A DNA stretch of 6,036 bases from an uncultured Lachnospiraceae bacterium (GCA_946533525.1 CAMNBW010000111.1:1-6036); one strand, 5' to 3'; shown: positions 1-6,035, counted from the first letter of the stretch. The notes: generated by a model not told the origin, from the sequence alone. Program-made: numbers and translations.

Positions 1-665
1 AGGTCGTCCGGCGGAAGATTCGTTCCGTGCCAGCTAAAATACATATTATACTGCTTCTCATCCTTTATGGTCGTAAAGCCGCCGTGTCCGGGATAGATCT
101 CCACGTCGTCGGGCAGGGACTTGATCTTGGAATTTATCGAAGTCAGAAGCTCCCTCATCGAGCCCGTGGGAAGGTCGGTCCTTCCTACCGAACCCTCAAA
201 GATCGTGTCTCCGCTTAAAAGTATCTTCTCGCTTTCAAGGTAATAGCAGCAGCTCCCCTTTGTATGCCCCGGCGTCAACAGCATCTTCCAGTGCATTCCC
301 GCCACATCTATCTCTTCGCCGTCCTCTAAGAGGTGGTCCACATCTATTGACATGGGGTCGCCTGTTCCGAAGCTTTCATCCGAGCAGTTGAGGCGCGCAT
401 CCTTTAAGACGTCGCTTTCCTCCCTTGCCGCATACACCGGAACGTGGGCCAGCTCGTTAAAGCTCTTAAGCCCCGTTATATGATCGAAATGTCCGTGGGT
501 CAAAAAGACCGCAACGCACTTATTCCCGTTATTCTCTATATTTTCATAGAGAAGCCTTCCTCTCTCCGCCGGATCCACCAGTATGGATTCCCTTGTTTCC
601 GTATTGGTGATTATATATACATTTGTCTCTATTGGTCCGAGGACTATCCTTTTTAAATCGATCAA
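1..665 (-). CDS. Metallo-beta-lactamase-fold hydrolase, glyoxalase II-like (C-terminus cut by window edge)
   Basis: A predicted cytoplasmic metal-dependent hydrolase. The frame is open from a TTG at 665 to the left edge, giving 221 residues. The family signatures are in order: an N-terminal LGPIETNVYII strand (residues 9-19), the metal-binding THGHFDH at 56-62 (H57, H59, D61, H62), TPGHTKGS at 131-138 (H134), SGDTIF at 151-156 (bridging D153), GRTDLPTGS at 161-169 and YPGHG at 191-195 (H194). All expected metal ligands are present, so it should be active. Small single-domain members of this group (B. subtilis YqgX-like) usually end soon after the YPGHG region, so probably only a few residues are missing. 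The substrate cannot be told from sequence; thioester or glutathione-type hydrolysis is the family guess. It lies 71 bases downstream of rel on the same strand and is probably co-transcribed with it. Family confidence is high, specific function low. Confidence 0.93.
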   Translation of the reverse strand, partial: MIDLKRIVLGPIETNVYIITNTETRESILVDPAERGRLLYENIENNGNKCVAVFLTHGHFDHITGLKSFNELAHVPVYAAREESDVLKDARLNCSDESFGTGDPMSIDVDHLLEDGEEIDVAGMHWKMLLTPGHTKGSCCYYLESEKILLSGDTIFEGSVGRTDLPTGSMRELLTSINSKIKSLPDDVEIYPGHGGFTTIKDEKQYNMYFSWHGTNLPPDD

Positions 666-676
666 TTTTTCTTTTT

Positions 677-683
677 CCCCTCC
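677..683 (-). promoter_or_regulatory. Ribosome binding site that sets a TTG start for the hydrolase
   Basis: GGAGGGG on the minus strand lies 11 bases before the TTG at 665-663. An in-frame TGA stands a few codons upstream and there is no in-frame ATG or GTG between it and the TTG. The next in-frame ATG would remove the first half of the protein, including the metal-binding motif. The TTG also places the conserved N-terminal strand at its usual distance from the start. An ATG at 696-694 is in another frame. Confidence 0.75.
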
Positions 684-714
684 GCTTGCAAATCATTTTC
701 CTTCGTAACTCTTC

Positions 715-746
715 TGAGCCACTGGCTCACGAACAGCTACGTTCGT
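715..746 (-). repeat. Two adjacent inverted repeats at the rel/hydrolase junction
   Basis: Two dyads lie almost end to end. One is ACGAAC (729-734) with GTTCGT (741-746), a 6-bp stem with a 6-base loop that includes the rel stop codon. The other is TGAGCCA (715-721) with TGGCTCA (723-729), a perfect 7-base palindrome around one central base. In RNA the second would fold as about five base pairs with a five-base loop. No run of U follows on the minus strand, so these are unlikely to be intrinsic terminators. They could be mRNA processing or stabilising hairpins between two operon genes, or a protein site. The symmetry is seen directly; the role is a guess. Confidence 0.5.
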
Positions 747-3013
747 TCTATATCTATGACGCTCTCCACGTTCTTCAGTTTATTAAAGAGCGAATCTAAG
801 TCTCCCGTGGAATGTATCCCGAAAGCCATGGATATGGTGGCTACTCCCTGCTTATTCGTTCTCGAATTTATGGAAGCTATTTCCAGATTAAATTCGGTAA
901 ATATTTTAGTTATGTCAACCAGCAGCCCGCTTCTGTTGTTTGCATAAATATTAATATCCGCGGTATAGGTCTCCCTGCTGGAATCCTTGTCGCTGTCCAG
1001 CCACTCGGCCTCTATGAGCCTGTGCCTTTCGCTCTCGGACATATTAATTATATTTATGCAGTCGGTCCTGTGTATGGAAACTCCCCTGCCCCGGGTCACA
1101 AAGCCTATTATCTCATCTCCGGGCAGCGGAGAACAGCATTTTGAAAACCTGACCGCGACATCGGTAATCCCCTTTACGACTATTCCGCCGTTCGAGCCCC
1201 TGCGGCGGTGTATATGGCGCTGTGCGTCGCTTTCTATCCCGGCGATGACCTCTTCATTGGTAAGGTTCTTCTTATGATCAGCACTGAAGGCCTCCACCAT
1301 GCGGTTTACGACCTGGCCCTCCTTCAGGGCTCCGTGGCCGATGGCAGCGTAGATGCTGTCCCAGTCCTTAAGGCCGTACTTCTTCATCGCCACTTCCATA
1401 TACTCGCTCTTCATTATATCGGCGGGATCTATGGAATGGGTCCTCATATATTCGTTAAAGGCTTCCTTCCCCTTAAGGATATTGTCCTCTTTAAGCTCCT
1501 TTTTGAACCACTGATTGATCTTGGTCCTGGCCTGGGGCGACTTTACGATATTGAGCCAGTCCCTGCTGGGTCCGTTGGAATTCTGGCTGGTGATGATCTC
1601 TATCCTGTCGCCGTTTTGTATCTTATAGTCGATATTGACCAGCTTCCCGTTTACCCTGGCCCCTATCATCCTGTTTCCCACGGCGGAATGAATCATATAG
1701 GCAAAATCCACCGGAGTCGAGCCCGCAGGAAGGTTTTTCACGTCGCCCGTGGGCGTAAAGCAGTATACCGAATCCGAAAAAAGATCCAGATCGCTCTTTA
1801 TGAGCTGCATATACTCCTTGTTGTCCGACATATCCCGCTGCCACTCGAGTATCTGCCTGAGCCAGCTGAGCTTCGCCTCCTCGCTCTCGTCGGGATGCCT
1901 GCCGTCCGAAACCTCCTTATATTTCCAGTGGGCCGCGATACCGTATTCGGCTATCTTATGCATCTCATAGGTCCTTATCTGTATCTCGAAGGGCTGTCCC
2001 CCCGGGCCTATAAGAGTGGAATGCAGCGACTGGTATCTGTTGGGCTTCGGCATGGCGATATAGTCTTTAAATCGCCCCGGGATGGGCTTATAGAGCTCGT
2101 GCATTATCCCAAGGGCCGCGTAGCAGTCCTTTACATTGTCAACTATAATGCGGACGGCGAAAAGATCGTATATCTGATCGATGGTCTTATTCTGGTTGAC
2201 CATCTTCTTATATATGGAAAAGAAGTGCTTTACCCTGCCGGTTACAGAGGCGTCGATATGGGCCTCTTCTATATTCTTGCGGACCTCCTCCACCACGTTT
2301 TCTATGAATTCCTCCCGCTCCTCTTTCTTGGCGGAAATGGTTTCCTTAAGGTCCTGATATACCTCGGGCTTTAAATATTTTAAGGACAGGTCGTCGAGCT
2401 CCACCTTCACCCTGGATATACCGAGCCTCTGGGCTATTGGAGAATAGATGTCCAGGGTCTCCCTTGCTATCTCCTTCTGCTTTTCCTCCGGCTGGTATTT
2501 TAAGGTCCTCATGTTATGGAGCCTGTCGGCCAATTTTATGAGGATAACCCTTATATCCTTGGCCATAGCCATGAACATCTTCCTCAGGTTATCCGCCTGA
2601 AACTCCATCTTGTCCCCGTGGTACTGGAGCTTATTTAATTTCGTGACCCCGTCCACCAGATGGGCCACGTCGCTTCCGAATTCCTTCGTGACATCCTCGT
2701 TGGTCCATTCGGTATCCTCCACCACATCATGGAGAAGACCGGCCACTATGGTCTCTTTATCGAGCTCTAAGTCCGCCAGTATTATGCCAACGCTCAAGGG
2801 GTGGATTATATAGGGTTCGCCGCTCTTTCTGAACTGGTTCTCGTGGGCGCTCCTGGCGATCTCGTAGGCGCGCTCTATCATGGAAATATCGTCGGAGGGA
2901 TGGTATTTCTTTACCCTCTTTACCAGCCCTGTATAAAGATCCTCGGGAGACGTGTTATCTCCGGGATTCGCCAGGGTATTTCTGCTGAAATCTTTTTCAA
3001 AATTCGTATCCAC
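737..3013 (-). CDS. relA: Bifunctional (p)ppGpp synthetase/hydrolase (RelA/SpoT family)
   Basis: Makes (p)ppGpp from ATP and GDP/GTP on the starved ribosome and also degrades it, setting the stringent response. It has 758 residues, close to the usual 730-760 for Gram-positive Rel. The HD hydrolase domain is intact: R62, H71, H95-D96 in HDVVEDT, and D163 in LADRLHNMRT. The synthetase domain follows (about 255-365), with YDLFAVRIIV, RFKDYIAMPKPNRYQSLHS and EIQIRT. The R-x-K-D motif at 314-317 is the type known from bifunctional Rel, as opposed to E-x-D-D in synthetase-only RelA. Then come a TGS domain (about 416-476), a helical region, the conserved-cysteine zinc-finger-like domain (C626, C627, C652) and a C-terminal ACT domain (about 685-758). 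Residues 1-25 form a short extension that is probably not structured. The start is GTG with a very strong ribosome binding site. The metallo-hydrolase follows; thyA lies upstream. Confidence 0.98.
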   Translation of the reverse strand: MDTNFEKDFSRNTLANPGDNTSPEDLYTGLVKRVKKYHPSDDISMIERAYEIARSAHENQFRKSGEPYIIHPLSVGIILADLELDKETIVAGLLHDVVEDTEWTNEDVTKEFGSDVAHLVDGVTKLNKLQYHGDKMEFQADNLRKMFMAMAKDIRVILIKLADRLHNMRTLKYQPEEKQKEIARETLDIYSPIAQRLGISRVKVELDDLSLKYLKPEVYQDLKETISAKKEEREEFIENVVEEVRKNIEEAHIDASVTGRVKHFFSIYKKMVNQNKTIDQIYDLFAVRIIVDNVKDCYAALGIMHELYKPIPGRFKDYIAMPKPNRYQSLHSTLIGPGGQPFEIQIRTYEMHKIAEYGIAAHWKYKEVSDGRHPDESEEAKLSWLRQILEWQRDMSDNKEYMQLIKSDLDLFSDSVYCFTPTGDVKNLPAGSTPVDFAYMIHSAVGNRMIGARVNGKLVNIDYKIQNGDRIEIITSQNSNGPSRDWLNIVKSPQARTKINQWFKKELKEDNILKGKEAFNEYMRTHSIDPADIMKSEYMEVAMKKYGLKDWDSIYAAIGHGALKEGQVVNRMVEAFSADHKKNLTNEEVIAGIESDAQRHIHRRRGSNGGIVVKGITDVAVRFSKCCSPLPGDEIIGFVTRGRGVSIHRTDCINIINMSESERHRLIEAEWLDSDKDSSRETYTADINIYANNRSGLLVDITKIFTEFNLEIASINSRTNKQGVATISMAFGIHSTGDLDSLFNKLKNVESVIDIERT

Positions 3014-3019
3014 GGCACG

Positions 3020-3030
3020 CCTCCTTCCTT
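3020..3030 (-). promoter_or_regulatory. Strong ribosome binding site deciding the GTG start of rel
   Basis: AAGGAAGGAGG on the minus strand ends 6 bases before the GTG at 3013-3011. Another GTG nearby (3018-3016) is out of frame, and the first in-frame ATG is codon 45, past the beginning of the HD-domain region, so the GTG is the best start. Confidence 0.85.
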
Positions 3031-3043
3031 ATTTAATCATTCA

Positions 3044-3107
3044 AACAATGGTCTGTCGAACCACAAAAGTACAGCTTTTAATCACTAAATATAGACAGAC
3101 ATTTGTT
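3044..3107 (-). repeat. Long interrupted inverted repeat in the rel leader
   Basis: Arms at 3044-3057 and 3094-3107 are complementary at 12 of 14 positions, including a perfect 7-bp block (GTCTGTC at 3051-3057 with GACAGAC at 3094-3100). The enclosed 36 bases hold a weak inner hairpin, AAAAG (3065-3069) with CTTTT (3075-3079) around a 5-base loop. The outer arm begins a few bases past the -10 of the predicted rel promoter, so it lies at the expected transcript 5' end. The other arm lies about 30-43 bases before the start codon and leaves the ribosome binding site free. It may be an RNA fold at the mRNA 5' end or a two-site operator. I do not recognise it as a known riboswitch class. Confidence 0.5.
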
Positions 3108-3108
3108 A

Positions 3109-3137
3109 ATTATATATTTATATGCCCTAAAAATCAA
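3109..3137 (-). promoter_or_regulatory. Predicted sigma-A-type promoter of rel
   Basis: On the minus strand TTGATT (3137-3132), a 17-base spacer and a perfect TATAAT (3114-3109) lie just behind the thyA stop codon. Initiation is expected near 3102, giving a leader of about 88 bases. The -35 matches the consensus at four of six positions; spacing and -10 are ideal. This suggests rel can be transcribed independently of thyA. Confidence 0.65.
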
Positions 3138-3139
3138 TC

Positions 3140-3988
3140 TCAGACCGCCACCGGAATGTTTTTTACCTGCTCTCCGGTAGTGTAGTTTTCAAGAGTGAAA
3201 TCCTCGGGGGTGAATTCATAAAAATCCTTCTTGTCCGGGTTCATCTTAAATATGGGCGCGGGATACATGGGCCTTTGGATGAGCTCCTTTATTATATCCA
3301 CGTGCCTGTCGTAAATATGTGCATCGGCGATGACGTGGACCAGCTCGCCCACCTCCATATCGCAGGTCCGGGCCAGCATGTGCATGAGCACCGCATACTG
3401 CACCACATTCCAGTTATTCGCCGTCAGCACATCGCTTGAGCGCTGGTTTAAAACTCCGTTTAAGATAAGCCTGTCATGGCCCTTTTTCTGGGTCACGTTA
3501 AAGGTCATGGAGTAGGCGCAGGGATAGAGGTTCATCTCGTTTAAATCATGGTGATTATAGAGATTTGTCATTATACGCCTCGAAAAAGGATTGTTCTTAA
3601 GGTCATAGATGACCCTGTCCACCTGGTCGAATTCCCCTTCCTTATATTTATGCTTTACCGACATCTGATAGCCGTAGGCCTTGCCTATGGAGCCGTCCGC
3701 GTCCGCCCAGGCGTCCCAGATATGGCTATTTAAGTCCTTGATATTGTTGCTCTTCTTCTGCCATATCCACAAGATCTCGTCCACACAGCTCTTTAGCGCC
3801 ACCCTCCTGAAGGTCAGCGCCGGAAACTCCTCGGAGAGGTCGTAGCGGTTTATGACCCCGAATTTTTTTATCGTATAGGCGTAGGAGCCGTCGTCCCACT
3901 TAGGCCTGACCTTCTCCCCCCTGGTATCGGTGCCGTTTTCGAGTATATCCTCACACATTGCCTTAAATAAAATATCCGCCTTGCTCAT
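3140..3988 (-). CDS. thyA: Thymidylate synthase, Bacillus/phage phi3T-like ThyA
   Basis: Converts dUMP to dTMP using methylene-tetrahydrofolate, the cytoplasmic step that supplies thymidine for DNA. It has 282 residues, within the usual 260-320. The catalytic cysteine is C157 in LYPCAYSMTF. Other expected residues are present: R23 near the N-terminus, the phosphate-binding R137-R138 in SRRIM, QRSSD at 182-186, N194, and H224/Y226 in DAHIYDRH. The segments LWIWQKKSN, HIWDAWADADGSIGKAYGYQ and the ending PVAV look, from memory, closer to B. subtilis ThyA and phage phi3T thymidylate synthase than to E. coli ThyA. The start is ATG with AAAGGGGAA at 4001-3993 and a 6-base spacing. There is no clear promoter between the upstream hairpin and the start. 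No dihydrofolate reductase gene is adjacent within the window. Confidence 0.97.
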   Translation of the reverse strand: MSKADILFKAMCEDILENGTDTRGEKVRPKWDDGSYAYTIKKFGVINRYDLSEEFPALTFRRVALKSCVDEILWIWQKKSNNIKDLNSHIWDAWADADGSIGKAYGYQMSVKHKYKEGEFDQVDRVIYDLKNNPFSRRIMTNLYNHHDLNEMNLYPCAYSMTFNVTQKKGHDRLILNGVLNQRSSDVLTANNWNVVQYAVLMHMLARTCDMEVGELVHVIADAHIYDRHVDIIKELIQRPMYPAPIFKMNPDKKDFYEFTPEDFTLENYTTGEQVKNIPVAV

Positions 3989-4008
3989 TTTCTTCCCCTT
4001 TCCAAACG

Positions 4009-4045
4009 AAAAACTGCTGCGGCAGAACCGCAGCAGCGTATTTTT
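4009..4045 (-). terminator. Intrinsic terminator after the EAL-HDOD gene, possibly bidirectional
   Basis: A perfect 9-bp GC-rich stem, CTGCTGCGG (4014-4022) with CCGCAGCAG (4028-4036), closes a 5-base loop. On the minus strand five T follow at once (4013-4009), then CGTTT. On the plus strand a weaker T-rich run lies at 4040-4047. It begins 32 bases beyond the EAL-HDOD stop codon and its T tract ends about 20 bases before the thyA start, so it also stands in the thyA leader. Confidence 0.88.
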
Positions 4046-4068
4046 ATTAATGTTTCACAAAAAGTTAC

Positions 4069-5292
4069 TTAATTAGAAAACAGATCCCTGTACCACCTGA
4101 GGGATGCGATATATGCGTTGTAGACCGCATCCATATCTATCTCAGAAAGCACCATGATTCTGGAAACCTCCTGCCAGAAAGCATTTTCGTACTGAACAAC
4201 AAAATCCATCACGGGTGCAAAATTTCCGCTTCCCTTTATGAGGGCATCCTCGATGTCCTTTGAAACCTTGACCATCTTAAGCGCCTCGTCTATGGGCTTG
4301 TCGAGGATGACATCCAATACCGAGAACAGTCCCATGAGGAAGAGCTCGTTGGCCTGCATCGGCATCTCGAAGACCTGAGCGAGATTCTCGGCAAACTTCG
4401 CACGGAGCATCGAAAGCCTTGTGATCTCACTGGGTCTGTCGGCGCAAAGCTCCTTGGTGACCGCTGTATTTATCCACCTCTTGAGTTCCTTCTGTCCCAG
4501 CATGGAAGCCGCATGAGCCACAGAGCTTATTCCCTTGTTGACGGTCATACGGTTAACCATTTCAAGAAGCGAGATAACCAGAGCCGTATCTCTTCCGATG
4601 ACCTTTGCCGCGTCGCTTAAGTCGAAATCGGAGTCATTTACTACGTTTAAGAGCTCTATATAGTTGACCTTCAGAGGCGCAACCTCTGTGTCCTCCGTCT
4701 TCCTGGGCTTGCGGAAGAAGCTTCCCTCGTATAAGGTGTAGCCGCCGTCGGCCTTAAGCCTGTCAAACTCCTCCTGAGTCTCAACGTTCACCGCGCAGAG
4801 CTTGATATTCGGATAAACCTTCCCGAAATAGACCTTGGCTACCTCTATCTTTATCTTCTTATGGTTCAAAAGGATATAATCCATAAGGGAGAGGATCTCA
4901 CGGTAGGGCTCGAATTTTTCTATCGGGAGCTTCTGTATAGCCAGCTTATAGCCCTTGCTCTTAAGCTCCTTAAGCCTGTCTACATAGTCCTTCACCGGAG
5001 CCACGGTATCGTCTATAAGAAAGACTATACTGCTGTGGGGCTCTCCGCACTGTTCATCCACATTCGAAAAGATGGACACATTGTTGATCTCGACAAATAC
5101 GTCCTTATCTCCGGAAAGAGTCTCCATTCCGATACTGTCCACGATCTCCAGACCCTCGACCCTGGTCGCCCCGTCGAAGCGTCCGCTTCCCATGAAGCTG
5201 GGATTTAAAAGGAAATTGTCCTTCTGAACGAAGATCGAATAGGAGGAAACCGCCATGTTTTCATCAAATAATGGTATAAGTGTCGCAAGCAT
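4069..5292 (-). CDS. EAL-HDOD signalling protein with degenerate, probably inactive EAL domain (YuxH-like)
   Basis: A soluble protein of 407 residues with two domains, the layout of the COG3434 family (B. subtilis YuxH, V. cholerae CdgJ). Residues about 1-196 form an EAL-like domain: PLFDENMAVSSYSIF at the start matches the family's P-I-F-D-R-N-x-x-V-x-G-Y-E-L-L, and YEGSFFRKP (188-196) matches the closing QGYFFSKP. The catalytic signature is lost: the EAL glutamate position appears as S19, the DDFG position reads Q120-K-L-P, and the AEGVET position reads AVNVET. Cyclic-di-GMP hydrolysis is therefore unlikely. Residues about 205-407 form the HDOD domain (IGRDTALVISLLEMVNRM, then ASMLGQKELKRWI). 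The likely role is protein-protein signalling or regulation, but the partner is unknown. The start is ATG with AGGAG at 5306-5302, 9 bases away. It is divergent from the exported protein on the plus strand and ends at a strong terminator. Confidence 0.9.
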   Translation of the reverse strand: MLATLIPLFDENMAVSSYSIFVQKDNFLLNPSFMGSGRFDGATRVEGLEIVDSIGMETLSGDKDVFVEINNVSIFSNVDEQCGEPHSSIVFLIDDTVAPVKDYVDRLKELKSKGYKLAIQKLPIEKFEPYREILSLMDYILLNHKKIKIEVAKVYFGKVYPNIKLCAVNVETQEEFDRLKADGGYTLYEGSFFRKPRKTEDTEVAPLKVNYIELLNVVNDSDFDLSDAAKVIGRDTALVISLLEMVNRMTVNKGISSVAHAASMLGQKELKRWINTAVTKELCADRPSEITRLSMLRAKFAENLAQVFEMPMQANELFLMGLFSVLDVILDKPIDEALKMVKVSKDIEDALIKGSGNFAPVMDFVVQYENAFWQEVSRIMVLSEIDMDAVYNAYIASLRWYRDLFSN

Positions 5293-5332
5293 AGTTCATA
5301 TCTCCTAAAATGTTGATTTTATGCCTTTTTCC

Positions 5333-5361
5333 ATTATAAGCGTTAATTAAAATTTTTTCAA
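5333..5361 (-). promoter_or_regulatory. Near-consensus promoter of the EAL-HDOD gene
   Basis: On the minus strand TTGAAA (5361-5356), a 17-base AT-rich spacer and TATAAT (5338-5333) match the sigma-A consensus at 11 of 12 positions. Transcription should begin near 5326, leaving a leader of about 34 bases that carries the ribosome binding site. Confidence 0.8.
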
Positions 5362-5372
5362 TGATTTTGTTA

Positions 5373-5393
5373 GTCTTGCGACGGTCTTATGAC
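5373..5393. repeat. Tandem dyad repeat GTCTTNYGAC in the divergent control region
   Basis: Two copies, GTCTTGCGAC (5373-5382) and GTCTTATGAC (5384-5393), agree at 8 of 10 positions and are spaced 11 bases apart, about one helical turn. Each copy is a small dyad (GTC-N4-GAC). They begin 12 bases upstream of the -35 of the EAL-HDOD promoter, a usual place for an activator, and lie about 50 bases upstream of the -35 of the plus-strand promoter. A transcription factor site is inferred; the regulator is unknown. Confidence 0.4.
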
Positions 5394-5445
5394 TTTTAGA
5401 TAATAAGTATAAACTATTTCTGCGGCTGCCGCCAGCGGAGCATAT

Positions 5446-5473
5446 TTGACAAAGCCATACTTTACAATATTAT
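5446..5473 (+). promoter_or_regulatory. Predicted promoter of the exported nuclease-like protein gene
   Basis: A perfect TTGACA (5446-5451), a 16-base spacer and TATTAT (5468-5473, five of six) are followed by an AT-rich leader of about 35 bases and the ribosome binding site AAGGGAG (5502-5508). A perfect TATAAT at 5480-5485 has no good -35 at the right distance. A GC-rich patch with small overlapping inverted repeats lies just upstream at 5420-5440. Confidence 0.75.
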
Positions 5474-5494
5474 ATTTACTATAATTTACTTTAC
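5461..5494 (+). repeat. Four TTTAC words around the transcription start
   Basis: TTTAC occurs at 5461, 5475, 5485 and 5490, two of the copies inside a 10-base direct repeat of ATTTACT (5474-5480 and 5484-5490). They overlap the -10 and early leader, where a repressor could bind. In such AT-rich DNA this may be chance. Confidence 0.25.
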
Positions 5495-5516
5495 ATTTCT
5501 TAAGGGAGAATGTCAG

Positions 5517-6035
5517 ATGGATAAACGTACAAGAAATTATATACTGGTAGTGGCGGCGATGTTTGTACTGCTCCTGCTCCTTCGCTTTACCGGAGTTGCG
5601 GACTATGAGGCCATAAATTCGCAGAGTACGCCTGCGGCCGGGAGCGTCGAAACGGAGTCCGCCGGGAAGGACACCGGGGACACGACGGCAGCGCAAAATT
5701 CCGACGAAGACGCCGGCTCTGCAGCCTCCGGCGATGAAGCAAAGCCGCAAGGTGAGAGCGCTGAAGCCAGCTACACCTTCCGGACTCCCGAGCTCCTTCT
5801 ATCGCATTTTACAAAACACGGCATAGATATGGGCTTTACGACGGAGGAAGCCTACGAAGCGGCCGCCTCGCGGGTCATCACCAATCCGAAGGCCCTGCAT
5901 AAGACAGAGGCGGAGGACGGCGACGACGTTTACTACGTGGAAGACACCAACGAATTCGTCGTCCTGAGCACCGACGGCTATATCCGCACCTACTTCAATC
6001 CCGACAACGGCAAGGCATACTTCGACAGGCAGTGA
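5517..6035 (+). CDS. Exported protein with a C-terminal barnase/EndoU-like nuclease-type domain (tentative)
   Basis: A complete 172-residue gene whose stop is one base from the window end. A basic N-terminus (DKRTRN) and a 15-residue hydrophobic core (8-22) make a signal peptide or membrane anchor; there is no lipobox, and cleavage after A28 is possible. Residues about 32-85 are a low-complexity Ser/Ala/Gly/Asp/Glu linker. The compact C-terminal domain (about 88-172) has HFTKHGIDMGF (97-107), an EAYEAAASRVI helix, YYVEDTNEFVV (139-149) and GYIRTYFNP (154-162). This order resembles the barnase-EndoU-colicin E5/D-RelE nuclease domains at the ends of polymorphic and contact-dependent toxins. Candidate active residues are H97, K100, H101, T144, R157, T158 and Y159. 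The domain match is from memory and unproven. The start is ATG at 5517 with AAGGGAG 8 bases upstream; an earlier ATG at 5510 stops after four codons. No immunity gene is visible. Confidence 0.85.
   Translation: MDKRTRNYILVVAAMFVLLLLLRFTGVADYEAINSQSTPAAGSVETESAGKDTGDTTAAQNSDEDAGSAASGDEAKPQGESAEASYTFRTPELLLSHFTKHGIDMGFTTEEAYEAAASRVITNPKALHKTEAEDGDDVYYVEDTNEFVVLSTDGYIRTYFNPDNGKAYFDRQ

Noticed and set aside
444..656. A 70-codon plus-strand open frame at the left
   Set aside because: It is antisense to the hydrolase, including its THGHFDH motif, and has no ribosome binding site worth noting.
694..696. Minus-strand ATG upstream of the hydrolase as its start
   Set aside because: It is in a different frame from the conserved protein, and an in-frame TGA overlaps it.
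1208..2374. A 388-codon open frame on the plus strand
   Set aside because: It lies wholly opposite rel, whose domains are intact, and its translation is low in complexity and matches nothing recognised. It is a shadow of the rel codon pattern.
3024..3056. A second rel promoter, TCGACA with TTAAAT, close to the start codon
   Set aside because: It would start transcription inside the ribosome binding site, and its -10 is poor. The promoter at 3137-3109 is better in every respect.
5282..5382. Eight-base inverted repeat GTCGCAAG (5282-5289) with CTTGCGAC (5375-5382)
   Set aside because: The arms are 85 bases apart and one lies in the EAL-HDOD coding start. A match of this length in a region this size is plausible by chance.
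5370..5750. A 126-codon minus-strand open frame across the divergent promoters
   Set aside because: It overlaps the control region and the start of the exported-protein gene, and its residues look like random translation of regulatory DNA and an antisense linker.
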